DNA from: an uncultured Myxococcales bacterium
GTDB taxonomy: Bacteria; Myxococcota_A; UBA9042
Length of the DNA: 49,534 nt
Assembly (NCBI GenBank): GCA_903869075.1
Contig: CAIPXZ010000724.1
Span: forward strand, 1-49,534
Direction: 5' to 3'
Shown here: piece by piece, positions 25,875 through 34,555 of the stretch
Position numbering within the stretch: position 1 is the first letter of the stretch
How the letters are laid out: each line of letters begins with the position of its first letter
Notes under the pieces: model-generated
What the model was told of the DNA's origin: nothing
Databases searched by the model: none
The model's input: only the letters and a program-made list of their open reading frames with translations
Position numbers and translations under genes: made by a program

Positions 25875-28382
25875 CTAGTCTATCCAGCTGATTGCTTCGT
25901 TGTCGGCGGCAAAGCAAAGGGTCAACGTTTCGCCGGTTGGGCCTTCGGCCGTCTGCAAACTCAGCGTTGCCTGCCAAACCCCTGCCCGCAGCCGCGCCAG
26001 CGCGCACGCGTCCGCGAGGCGGCTGCGGTGGTCAAAGACCAGCGGCCCCTCGGCCTCCGCCGCTGCTTTCCAGGCTGCAAGACGCGCCGCCGTCCACGGT
26101 TCGCCGGCGGGATCCGGCGCCAGCTGCGCCGCGACATCGTCCAGCGCGCCCGCCACCAGCGCCTGCAGCAGCGCCAGCGCCTCCACCCGCGCCCGCGCCC
26201 GCAGCGCCTTGTCGGCAGCGTGCGGGTCCGGCGGCAATGCTACAAGCACTTCAGGCGCTTCCACGCCGGTCTTCAACCGCTGCCACTCGTCAAGCAGCGA
26301 GCGATCGACGCGCGCCAGCACCGCCCGCAGCCAGGCGATGAGCTCCAGCAGCCCGTCGCTTTTGAGATCCTCCGGGACATTTTGCACGAGCGCCTTGTAC
26401 ACCTGCATCAGGTAGCGCAGCAGCACGCCTTCCACGGTTTGCAGGCCAAGCTCGCGGACATATTCGTCAAAAGTGCACCACGCCTCCGCCATCTCGCGCA
26501 CCACGCCCTTGGGGCGAATGGCGGTTTGCGTCACCCACGGGTGCTGTTCACCAAACTTCTCAAAATTCGCGTAGATCCAGTCCGCAAGCGGCTTGGGCCA
26601 GGTCACGGCGTCGACGAGCTCCTTGCGCTCTTCATACGCCACGCCGTCATTTTTCAGCTCCGCCAGCAGCAGCTGCTTGTCGCGTTGCGCTTGCGCTTTC
26701 AGCACTTGCGACGGGTTGTCGAGAATTGCCTCGGTCAGCGCGAGGATCTCGTTCGGCTCCGTCGGCCGGCCTTCCTCCGCGGTCTGCGCGTCCAGATCGT
26801 CCAGCGCGCCAACGAGCCACAGCGACAGCGCGTGGTGCAGCGAGAAATCGCGCTGCAGGCCGATCGCCAGCCGCGCGATCTTGCCGCGCCGACCATCGGG
26901 TCGCGGCACCAAATCGACGATGCCATTGCGCCACAGCGCCCGAAATAGCCGCGCAAGGTCCCGCTGATGCTGCAGTTTTTGCGCCGGACGCTCGTGACTG
27001 CGGCGGATCAGCGCCACGACGTCGCGCAGCCCGCCTTGCCCCAGCTCGGCCTCGGTGCGCGGCAACATCGCCAAAATCAGCCCTTCGTCGACGCGAAATA
27101 CCGACGTCAGTGGCTCCGGCCGGCCATTTTGCAGCCGCTCGAACGTCTCGGCATTCCACGGCACAAAGCCAAATTCCGGCGGCTTGGCTTTGACAAACGG
27201 CTTCGGTCGGCCGTGCTGGTCGATCTTCGCCTCCATGCGGCGGTTGTAAATCACATGCTCCGGCGCCTGCGCCACCACCCAACCGGCGTCGTCAAAGCCC
27301 TTGCGCCCGGCGCGCCCGGCCAGCTGGTGGAATTCGCGCACGCTCCACAGCCGGGTATTTTCGCCGTCAAAACGGCACAGCTTGGTGAAAACCACCGTCT
27401 TGATCGGCAAGTTGATGCCCACGCCCAGCGTGTCCGTGCCGCAAATCACCGGCAGCAGACCTTGTTGCGCCAGCTTTTCGCACAGCAGCCGGTAGCGCGG
27501 CAGCAGCCCGGCGTGGTGCAGGCCGACGCCGTGGCGCAGCAGCCGCTGCACGTCTTTGCCGTACGGGCTAGGAAAGCGTTGGCCTTCAAGCACTTGCGCG
27601 ATGCGCCGTTTCTGGTCCTTGCTGCACAGCTCCATCGACGTCAGCGCGTGCGCCGCCTCGCCGGCCTCGCGCTGGCTCGCGTGCACCAGGTAGACCGGCG
27701 CGCGGCCGGATTTCAGCAGGTCGTCCAGCGTCTCGGTCAGCGGCGTCTCGCGGTAGTCAAACTGCAGCGGCACCGGCCGTTCGGTCGCCGTCACAAGCTT
27801 CACGTCGCGGCCGGTCAGCGCCACGAGCGCCTCGGCGATGCCGGTCGTGTCGCCCAAGGTCGCGGAAATCAGCAGGAACCGCGCGTGCGGCAGCGTCAGA
27901 AGCGGGGTCTGCCACGCCATGCCGCGGTCCTTGTCGGCGTAGTAGTGGAACTCGTCCATGGCGATGTCAGCGTTTTGAATCGACTTGTCGCCGTGCAGCG
28001 CCAGCTGCGCCAGCACCTCGGCGGTACAGCAGAGCACCGGCGCGTCGGTGTGCACGGCCGCGTCGCCGGTCGCCAAGCCGACGCGATCGGCGCCGAGCTG
28101 CGCGCACAGCGCGAAGAACTTCTCGCTCACCAACGCCTTGATTGGACTTGTGTAAATGGACCGCCGCCCCGCCGCCAGCGCCAGCACGTGCATCCCTTCC
28201 GCCACCAGCGACTTGCCTGAACCGGTCGGCGTCGCGAGGATGACGTGGTTGCCCGCCGCCAGCTCCAACAGCGCCTCCTCCTGCGCCGGGTACAACCGCC
28301 GGCCGTTGGCCGTCGCCGCGTCGACAAAGGCCAGCACCGCTTCGTCGGGATCCAGGGCGTCCTGCAAAAACTCAAGCGCCAT
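25875..28382 (-). CDS. Ski2-like superfamily 2 helicase with DUF3516-type C-terminus
   Basis: An 835-residue ATP-dependent RNA/DNA helicase. Motif I is ATPTGSGKS (50-58), motif II DEFH (143-146), motif III SATLGD (173-178), and motif VI QLAGRAGRKG (353-362), with GTDTLGVGINLP before it. The C-terminal half (for example AWCTFDEYVRELGLQTVEGV and LLRYLMQVYKALVQNVPEDL) is the conserved region annotated DUF3516 in similar proteins of Actinobacteria and Myxococcota. Such proteins are likely RNA helicases involved in RNA turnover; this is from family resemblance. ATG 28382 lies 15 bp after the histidine-kinase stop, so it may be read from the efflux operon. Confidence 0.88.
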   Translation of the reverse strand: MALEFLQDALDPDEAVLAFVDAATANGRRLYPAQEEALLELAAGNHVILATPTGSGKSLVAEGMHVLALAAGRRSIYTSPIKALVSEKFFALCAQLGADRVGLATGDAAVHTDAPVLCCTAEVLAQLALHGDKSIQNADIAMDEFHYYADKDRGMAWQTPLLTLPHARFLLISATLGDTTGIAEALVALTGRDVKLVTATERPVPLQFDYRETPLTETLDDLLKSGRAPVYLVHASQREAGEAAHALTSMELCSKDQKRRIAQVLEGQRFPSPYGKDVQRLLRHGVGLHHAGLLPRYRLLCEKLAQQGLLPVICGTDTLGVGINLPIKTVVFTKLCRFDGENTRLWSVREFHQLAGRAGRKGFDDAGWVVAQAPEHVIYNRRMEAKIDQHGRPKPFVKAKPPEFGFVPWNAETFERLQNGRPEPLTSVFRVDEGLILAMLPRTEAELGQGGLRDVVALIRRSHERPAQKLQHQRDLARLFRALWRNGIVDLVPRPDGRRGKIARLAIGLQRDFSLHHALSLWLVGALDDLDAQTAEEGRPTEPNEILALTEAILDNPSQVLKAQAQRDKQLLLAELKNDGVAYEERKELVDAVTWPKPLADWIYANFEKFGEQHPWVTQTAIRPKGVVREMAEAWCTFDEYVRELGLQTVEGVLLRYLMQVYKALVQNVPEDLKSDGLLELIAWLRAVLARVDRSLLDEWQRLKTGVEAPEVLVALPPDPHAADKALRARARVEALALLQALVAGALDDVAAQLAPDPAGEPWTAARLAAWKAAAEAEGPLVFDHRSRLADACALARLRAGVWQATLSLQTAEGPTGETLTLCFAADNEAISWID

Positions 28383-28397
28383 CAGGGACTCCGGGCT

Positions 28398-29756
28398 TCA
28401 CGTTGTCGTCAGCGGCAGGGTCACGATGAACTGCGCGCCCTGGCCCGGCGCGCTCACCGCGCGGACCTGACCCCCGTGACGCTGCACGACATCGCGGACA
28501 ATCGCCAGCCCCAGGCCGCTGCCGACGCCACGTTTGTCCGGGCGGTGGAACGGCTCGAACACAGCGTCGAGCTGGCCGGCAGGCACGCCGGGGCCGTCAT
28601 CGGCCACGGTCAGCTGCCAAGTATCCGCGCCACCCGTCACGGAAAGTGCAATTGTTTCATGGGCAAAGCGCGTCGCGTTGGCCAGCAGATTGTCCACCAC
28701 CTGCCGCAGCGCGGCGCCATCGACCGCCGCCAACAGCTGCTGCGGCGCCGTCAGCCGCAGCGTCACGCCGCGCTCCGCCGCCGCCGCCGCGATCGCGTCG
28801 CAGGCCTCGCGCACGATCGGCACCACGTCTTGCTTGGCAACCAGCCATTTTGCCTGACGAATCGCCGCCAGATCGAGCAGCCGGCTCGCCAGGTCCGCCA
28901 GCCGATCGACCTCGCCGCGCGTCCGCTCGAGCGTCTCGCGCAGCTCCGCCGGCGTGCGATCGCGGCGCAGCGTCACGTCGATGTCCGTGCGCATGGCCGC
29001 CAGCGGCGTCCGCAGCTCGTGGGCGGCGTCGGCAAACAGCCGCTCTTTTACGTCGCGCGCCTGCCGCAGCCGGTCTGTCGCCTCGGCGATCGCGTCGCGC
29101 AGCTCCGTCAGCACGTCGTGTTGATCGTCCGGCAGCGGCGCGCTCGCCAGATCGCCGGCGCGCAAGCGCTGCATGTGCGCGTGCAGGCGCATGACCCGGC
29201 CGTGCACGGCGCGCGCGTGGCGCAGCTGCAGGGCAAACAGCCCCAGCGCCACGAGCAGCGCCGTCAGCCCGGCGACGTTGACATACGCCAGCAAAGTCTG
29301 GTGGTTGTGCTGCAGCGACGCCGCCAGCCGCAGCACGTGCGGCCGGCCATCGGGCGCGCGGACGGCGATGCGCAGCTCGCGCACCGGCTGGCCGGCAAAC
29401 TGCAGTGTCTGGAGGTGCGGCTGGGCGTCCGGCGCCGTCCACAGCAGCGTTGCCGGCACCGGCGCGTTATCCGGCTCCTGCGCCACAAGCCGGCCATCGG
29501 GACCGTACAGCGCGCCGGTCGCCGAGGTCAGCCGCACCGATTCCGGCAGCGGCGAGCGATCCAAATGCAGGTGCGGCGCGTGGTCCAGGCGGTCAAACAG
29601 GCTCACCGACTCCACCGCCGCCTGCGCCAGCAGCGCGCGGTCGACGCTGGCCTGCAGCTGCGCGTCCAGCAGCACGCCGACGAGCACGAACGCCGCCACC
29701 AACAGCAGCGACGGCACCAGCGCGCCATACAGCCAGAGCCGCGTGGACAGCTTCAC
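28398..29756 (-). CDS. sensor histidine kinase of the efflux operon
   Basis: A 452-residue two-component sensor. One membrane segment is at about 10-30 and a second at about 156-178, enclosing a periplasmic sensor of about 125 residues with His/Asp-rich patches (DHAPHLHLD) that could bind metal. A HAMP-like linker follows, then phosphoacceptor His246 (DAAHELRTPL), N box DNLLANA, G1 DDGPGVP, F EPFHRPD and G2 GSGLGLAI. It begins at GTG 29756 and overlaps the regulator stop by 4 bp. It most likely senses excess divalent metal in the periplasm and phosphorylates the adjacent OmpR-type regulator; the metal is inferred from context. Confidence 0.93.
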   Translation of the reverse strand: MKLSTRLWLYGALVPSLLLVAAFVLVGVLLDAQLQASVDRALLAQAAVESVSLFDRLDHAPHLHLDRSPLPESVRLTSATGALYGPDGRLVAQEPDNAPVPATLLWTAPDAQPHLQTLQFAGQPVRELRIAVRAPDGRPHVLRLAASLQHNHQTLLAYVNVAGLTALLVALGLFALQLRHARAVHGRVMRLHAHMQRLRAGDLASAPLPDDQHDVLTELRDAIAEATDRLRQARDVKERLFADAAHELRTPLAAMRTDIDVTLRRDRTPAELRETLERTRGEVDRLADLASRLLDLAAIRQAKWLVAKQDVVPIVREACDAIAAAAAERGVTLRLTAPQQLLAAVDGAALRQVVDNLLANATRFAHETIALSVTGGADTWQLTVADDGPGVPAGQLDAVFEPFHRPDKRGVGSGLGLAIVRDVVQRHGGQVRAVSAPGQGAQFIVTLPLTTT

Positions 29757-30424
29757 GCCCGCGCCTCAAGGCGAAAGCCAATGCCGCGCACGGTGGCGAT
29801 CGTCAGGCGATCTGTCTGCAATTCCAGAAGTTTTTTGCGGAGATAGCCGATGTAGACGTCGACGACGTTGGCCTCTCCGTCAAAAGCCGTGCCCCAGACG
29901 CCGCTCAACAGTTCGGTGCGCGTGCAGACGTCGCCCAGGCGCTCGAACAGCAGCCGCATCAGCGCAAATTCCCGAGCAGTCAGCTGGACTTCCGCGCCGG
30001 AGCGCGCCAGCACCCGGCGGTTGGCATCCAACTCGACGTCGCCGGCCCGCAACGCGCCAATCGTCGTCGAGCGGCGGTGCAGCGCCTCCAGCCGCGCCAG
30101 CAACTCTTCAAAATCAAATGGCTTTCCCAGATAGTCGTCGGCGCCCGCGCGCAGCCCGGCGATGCGCTCCGGCACGCTCGAGCGCGCCGTCAGCATCAGC
30201 ACCGGCATCGTGCAGCCGCGCGCCCGCCAGGTCCGCAGCACGGTCAGGCCATCGGCGTCGGGCAGCGACCAGTCGAGGATCGCCACGTCGTAGTCCAGCG
30301 CCAGCCCCTGGTCGATCGCGTCCGTCCCGCGCTCGCAGGCATCGACCGTGTGCCCTTCCTCGGTCAGCCCGCGGGCGATGACCCGCGCCAGCCGCGTCTC
30401 GTCTTCCACAAGCAGCAGCTTCAT
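29753..30424 (-). CDS. OmpR-family response regulator of the efflux operon
   Basis: A 223-residue regulator. The receiver domain has the phosphoacceptor Asp51 (AILDWSLPD), switch Thr79 (MLTAR) and Lys101 (GKPFDF). The C-terminal winged-helix DNA-binding domain includes VQLTAREFALMRLLFE and VVDVYIGYLRKKL. Its ATG 30424 overlaps the stop of the RND pump gene (ATGA) and its end overlaps the kinase start, so it is coupled to both. It should control the efflux operon. A possible binding site with 11-bp direct repeats sits just upstream of the first gene of the operon. Confidence 0.95.
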   Translation of the reverse strand: MKLLLVEDETRLARVIARGLTEEGHTVDACERGTDAIDQGLALDYDVAILDWSLPDADGLTVLRTWRARGCTMPVLMLTARSSVPERIAGLRAGADDYLGKPFDFEELLARLEALHRRSTTIGALRAGDVELDANRRVLARSGAEVQLTAREFALMRLLFERLGDVCTRTELLSGVWGTAFDGEANVVDVYIGYLRKKLLELQTDRLTIATVRGIGFRLEARA

Positions 30425-33400
30425 GCGGCCCTCCTCCGTCCCAGCCACGCCACCAAGCTCGGCAACACAAGCAAGGTCAGCGCCGTCGACGTGACAAGCC
30501 CGCCGACAACGACGGTCGCCAGCGGCCGCTGCACCTCGGCGCCCGGCCCCGTCGCCAGCATCATCGGCACAAAGCCGAGCATCGCCACCATCGCCGTCAT
30601 CAGCACCGGCCGCACGCGTCCCGCCGCCGCGTCCCGCGCCGAAGTGACTGCATCCAAACCACTTTCCTGCAGCTTGAGCACCTGCGCCATCAGCACCACG
30701 CCGTTCAGCACCGCAATGCCGGACAGCGCGATGAAGCCGATCGCCGCCGACATCGACACCGGCAAGCCGCGCAGCGCCAGCGCCATCATCCCGCCAACGC
30801 CGGCGAACGGCACGTTCAGCAAGATCAGCAGCGCCGGACCGACCTTGCCGAACGTGAAGATCAGCACGCCGATGATGAGCAGCAGCACGATCGGGATGAC
30901 GATCGCCATCCGCGCCCGCGCGTCCTGGTACGTGCGCCACTGCCCGCCCCACTCCAGCCGCAGGCCAATCGGCAGCTTGACGGCGCTGACGGCGTGCTGC
31001 GCTGCGGCCATCACGTCGCCCAGCTCGGCGCCGCGGACGTTGAAGCCGACGACGAGCCGCCGCTCGCCGGCATTGCGGCTGACAAGCCCGGGCGTCTCCT
31101 GCAAATCGACATGCGCGATGCGCGACAGCGGAATCAAGTCGCCGCTGCTGTTGGGCAGCGCCAGATCCTGCAGCGTAAAGGCCGTCGGCGTCTGCGCCAT
31201 GCGCACGCGCACGGGAATGCGCACCGGACCGTCATAGGTCATGCCCACCGGCACGCCGGTCTTGATCGCCTGCACAACGTCCAAAATGTCCGCCGCCGAG
31301 AAGCCCTGCTGCGCCGCGCCCAGCGGATCCGGCACAACCTGGACTGTCGCGACCGCCGGCGGCGCCAAAATCCGCACATCTTCCGCGCCCTTGGCTTGAC
31401 GGATCGCAGTCGCGACGTGCTCCGCGGCTGTACGCAGCACCGTCAGGTCGTCGCCGTAGACGCTCACATCGACGTCGGTCACGGAACCGCCCAGCAGCTC
31501 ATTGAAGCGCATCTGGATCGGCTGGGTAAACGCCGCTTCGCTGCCGGGATCGTGGCGCTTGAGCACGCGCTCCATGTCGGCAATCAGCGCGTCGCGGTCC
31601 AAACCAGCGCGCCACAGCGGCCGCGGCTTGAGGCGCACGAACACGTCCGCCTGCTCCAAGCCCATGATATCCGTGGCAACTTCCGGACTGCCAACGCGCG
31701 ACACGACCTGCGCCACCTCTGGCACATGCTCCAGCAGCGCGCGCTCCATGCGCGACGAGGCGTCGACGGCGGTCTCCAGCGACACGTCCGGCGAGCGCGT
31801 GGTCTGCACAACCAGGTCGCCCTCGTCCAGCTGCGGCACAAACGACGACCCCGCGCGCAGCACGAGCCACACGCCCACCGCCAACAGCGCGATCGCACTG
31901 GCAAAAACCAGCAGCGGGTGGGCGATTGCCCGCGCCAACACCGGCAGGTACAGCCGGTGCGCGGTGCGCAGCAGCAGCGGCTCGCGCTTGGGCACGTCCT
32001 GCGGCCGCAGCAGCATGCTCGCCGCCGCCGGGATGAACGTCAGCGACAGCACAAGCGCACCGGCGAGCGCAAAGATGACGGTGGACGCCATCGGCCGGAA
32101 CATCTTGCCGTCCACGCCTTGCAGCGACAGCACCGGCACGTACACAAGCAGGATCACAAGCACGCTGAAGAACACCGGCCGCGACATCGCCACCGCCGAG
32201 TCCTCCATTCGCTCTTGCAGCGGCCGCGCCGAGTCGCGGGACTGCAGCACGTGGAACAGGCCCTCGACCATGACCACCGCGCCGTCGACGAGCAGGCCAA
32301 AATCGATGGCGCCGAGGCTCATCAGGTTGCCCGCCACGTCGCTCCACACCATGCCGGCGGCGGCCACGATCATGCTCAGCGGAATGCACAGCGCCACAAG
32401 CAGCCCGGCGCGCAGGCTGCCCAGCAGCAGCAGCAGCACCGCCACCACCAGCAGCCCGCCTTCCAGCAGGTTCTTGCCGACGGTCGCCAGCGTCTTGCCC
32501 ACCAGCTCGGCGCGGTCGTAGATCAGGTCCAGGCGCACGTCTGGCGGCAGAATTGCCCGCACTTTCGGCATTTGGGCGCGCACGCCGTGCGTCACCTCCA
32601 GCGCGTTGGCGTCACGCAGCATTTGCACCATCACATACACGGTCTCGCCCTTGCCGTTCGCCGTCGCCGAGCCGATGCGCGGCAGCGCGCCCTCCACCAC
32701 GTCCGCCACATCGCTCACGCGCACCGAAGTCGGCTCGCCCGGTTGCGGCGCGCGGACGATTGCCGCCGCGAGCTGCGCCGGACGGTTGGGCCACGACACA
32801 GCGCGCAGCAGCACCTGACCGCCACCCGCCGCCACCGACGCACCCGGCGCCGCGCCGATCGCCCGATGCAGCGCGGCGATGAGATCCGCCACCGTCAGGT
32901 GCAGCCGCGCCAAATCCGCAGGCCGCGCCAGCACTTCCAGACTGCGCCGCTCACCGCCCCACCAGTTCACTTCCACAACGCCCGGCACCTGCCGCAGCAA
33001 CGGCGCGATGCGCAGCTGCACGAGCTCCAGCAGCTCCGCCTTGGTCCGCTGTGGCGAGCCGACGGCGAAGTGGTAGATCTCGCCCAAGCCGCCCGTCAGC
33101 GGTCCCAGCTCCGGCGGCTCGACGCCCAGCGGCAGGTCCGCCGTGACAAGGTTCAGCCGCTCCTGCACCACTTGCCGCGCCCGGTAGGCGTCGACGTCAT
33201 CGGCAAAAACCGCCGTCACCGAGCTCAGGCCGTACCGCGACAGGCTGCGCTGCGCCACCATGCCGGGCACGCCGCCGAGCGCCGTCTCGATCGGCCGCGT
33301 CACAAGCCGCTCGACCTCCTCCGGCACCAGCCCCGGCGCGCGCGTCAGCACCAGGACCTGATTGGCGGTCACGTCCGGCATGGCATCCAGCCGCAGCCGC

Positions 33401-33495
33401 GCGCCAAAAAAGCCCGCCACGCCCACGGCCAGCGCCGTCAGCAGCAGCACGAAGCCGCGGTGGTGCAGGGACCAGCGTGTCAGCGCCTCAATCAT
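30421..33495 (-). CDS. CzcA-type heavy-metal efflux RND pump
   Basis: A 1024-residue inner-membrane proton-driven pump (HME-RND), expected to export divalent cations such as Zn, Co, Cd or Ni through the fusion protein and outer-membrane channel. The proton-relay motif in the fourth membrane segment is Asp398-Phe-Gly...Asp404-Gly-Ala...Glu411, with the same spacing as CzcA D402/D408/E415. The residue after Glu411 is Gly instead of the usual Asn. The absence of the AIG...DAA pattern argues against a Cu/Ag (CusA) pump. ATG 33495 (MIEALTRWSLHHRGFVLLL) lies one base after the MFP stop. The longer upstream frame is not family-like. Confidence 0.92.
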   Translation of the reverse strand: MIEALTRWSLHHRGFVLLLTALAVGVAGFFGARLRLDAMPDVTANQVLVLTRAPGLVPEEVERLVTRPIETALGGVPGMVAQRSLSRYGLSSVTAVFADDVDAYRARQVVQERLNLVTADLPLGVEPPELGPLTGGLGEIYHFAVGSPQRTKAELLELVQLRIAPLLRQVPGVVEVNWWGGERRSLEVLARPADLARLHLTVADLIAALHRAIGAAPGASVAAGGGQVLLRAVSWPNRPAQLAAAIVRAPQPGEPTSVRVSDVADVVEGALPRIGSATANGKGETVYVMVQMLRDANALEVTHGVRAQMPKVRAILPPDVRLDLIYDRAELVGKTLATVGKNLLEGGLLVVAVLLLLLGSLRAGLLVALCIPLSMIVAAAGMVWSDVAGNLMSLGAIDFGLLVDGAVVMVEGLFHVLQSRDSARPLQERMEDSAVAMSRPVFFSVLVILLVYVPVLSLQGVDGKMFRPMASTVIFALAGALVLSLTFIPAAASMLLRPQDVPKREPLLLRTAHRLYLPVLARAIAHPLLVFASAIALLAVGVWLVLRAGSSFVPQLDEGDLVVQTTRSPDVSLETAVDASSRMERALLEHVPEVAQVVSRVGSPEVATDIMGLEQADVFVRLKPRPLWRAGLDRDALIADMERVLKRHDPGSEAAFTQPIQMRFNELLGGSVTDVDVSVYGDDLTVLRTAAEHVATAIRQAKGAEDVRILAPPAVATVQVVPDPLGAAQQGFSAADILDVVQAIKTGVPVGMTYDGPVRIPVRVRMAQTPTAFTLQDLALPNSSGDLIPLSRIAHVDLQETPGLVSRNAGERRLVVGFNVRGAELGDVMAAAQHAVSAVKLPIGLRLEWGGQWRTYQDARARMAIVIPIVLLLIIGVLIFTFGKVGPALLILLNVPFAGVGGMMALALRGLPVSMSAAIGFIALSGIAVLNGVVLMAQVLKLQESGLDAVTSARDAAAGRVRPVLMTAMVAMLGFVPMMLATGPGAEVQRPLATVVVGGLVTSTALTLLVLPSLVAWLGRRRAA

Positions 33496-33496
33496 C

Positions 33497-34555
33497 TCAT
33501 TCGCCTGCTTCTGGCGGCCGGGCCAGCGGCGAGCGATCGGCCTCGGCAGCGATGACGTCCGCCTTGTGGACGCCGCGCACGATCGCTGAAGTCCCTGAAA
33601 CTGCCAGCACTTCCACATGGCGAAACACCGCGCCGGCGCCTTGCTGCAGCACAACCGCCGCGCCATCGGGCCGCTGCATCAGCGCCCGCGCCGGCACCTG
33701 GAACGCGCCGTCCGGCAGCGCCGCCACCACCAGCCGGCCGCGCAGGTTCGTCGGCAGCTCAGTCGGCGTCGCCGGCTCAAACCAGCGCACCTGGCTGCCG
33801 TCCTGCGGATCGATCGCAGTGGCCGTCGCCGCGTCCTGCAGGTCCACCGCCGGGCCGAGCGTCGGCTCAAACCGCACGCGCACGCCTGCCGGTAGCGGCT
33901 GGTGCAGGTGCGCCTCGACCCGCGCTGCGCGATCCCCCACGAGCTGCACGAGCGGCGGCGCGCCCGGCTCCGCCAGCCCGCCCAGCTCCGCCGTCACCGC
34001 CCGCACCACGCCGTCGATCGGCGCCCGCAGCGTCCACAGCCCGGTCTGCTGCACCTCAGCGGCCGCGGCGTCATCCAGACCGGCGCCGCGCAGGATCGCC
34101 TCCGCCGCTGAACGTTCCGCTTGAATGTCAGCTAGTTGCGCTTCAACCTGGAACAGCTCCGCGGTGCGCAGCAAGCCGTCGCGCCGCAGCGCCGCCAGCT
34201 CCTTGACGTGCTTTTCATACGCGGTAATGCGCTTTTGCGCCGACGCCCGCGCCGCCACCGCCGAGACGAGCTCCGGCGCCCGCAGCTGCACAAGCGCATC
34301 GCCCGCGTGCACGCGATCGCCCGGCCGCGTCAGCACGCGCTCGATCCGCCCGCGCACGGTCGTCGTCAGCAGCGCCACGCCGCCCGGCGCCGCCACGGTC
34401 CACGCCGTCGCCTCCAGAATCGCCTGGTCGGTCGCCGGCGTCACGGTGAGCCAACGCGTCTCGACGCTCGACGCGCCAGCCGGCTCCGGCGCTGGCAGCT
34501 CAGTCGGCGCTTTGCCGCAGCCAAGCAACGTTGCGCACAGCAGAATTCGTCTCAC
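33497..34555 (-). CDS. lipidated membrane fusion protein (HlyD/CzcB-like)
   Basis: A 352-residue periplasmic adaptor that links the RND pump to the outer-membrane channel. GTG 34555 overlaps the OMF stop by 4 bp and begins MRRILLCATLLGC, a lipobox ending LLGC (Cys13), so it is probably anchored by lipid in the inner membrane. The barrel-sandwich halves are VRGRIERVLTRPGDRVHAGD and LRAPIDGVVRAVTAELGGLA, with an alpha-hairpin between (KRITAYEKHVKELAALRRDG to AAEAILRGAGL). Many CzcB relatives use a membrane segment; the lipid anchor resembles AcrA. The frame extends upstream but that region is a shadow of the OMF gene. Confidence 0.9.
   Translation of the reverse strand: MRRILLCATLLGCGKAPTELPAPEPAGASSVETRWLTVTPATDQAILEATAWTVAAPGGVALLTTTVRGRIERVLTRPGDRVHAGDALVQLRAPELVSAVAARASAQKRITAYEKHVKELAALRRDGLLRTAELFQVEAQLADIQAERSAAEAILRGAGLDDAAAAEVQQTGLWTLRAPIDGVVRAVTAELGGLAEPGAPPLVQLVGDRAARVEAHLHQPLPAGVRVRFEPTLGPAVDLQDAATATAIDPQDGSQVRWFEPATPTELPTNLRGRLVVAALPDGAFQVPARALMQRPDGAAVVLQQGAGAVFRHVEVLAVSGTSAIVRGVHKADVIAAEADRSPLARPPEAGE

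Noticed and set aside
21756-26948. 1730-codon open frame on the plus strand
   Set aside because: It is antisense to the metzincin, barrel and helicase genes, rich in Arg/His/Gln/Val, lacks any motif, and arises from GC-rich third positions.
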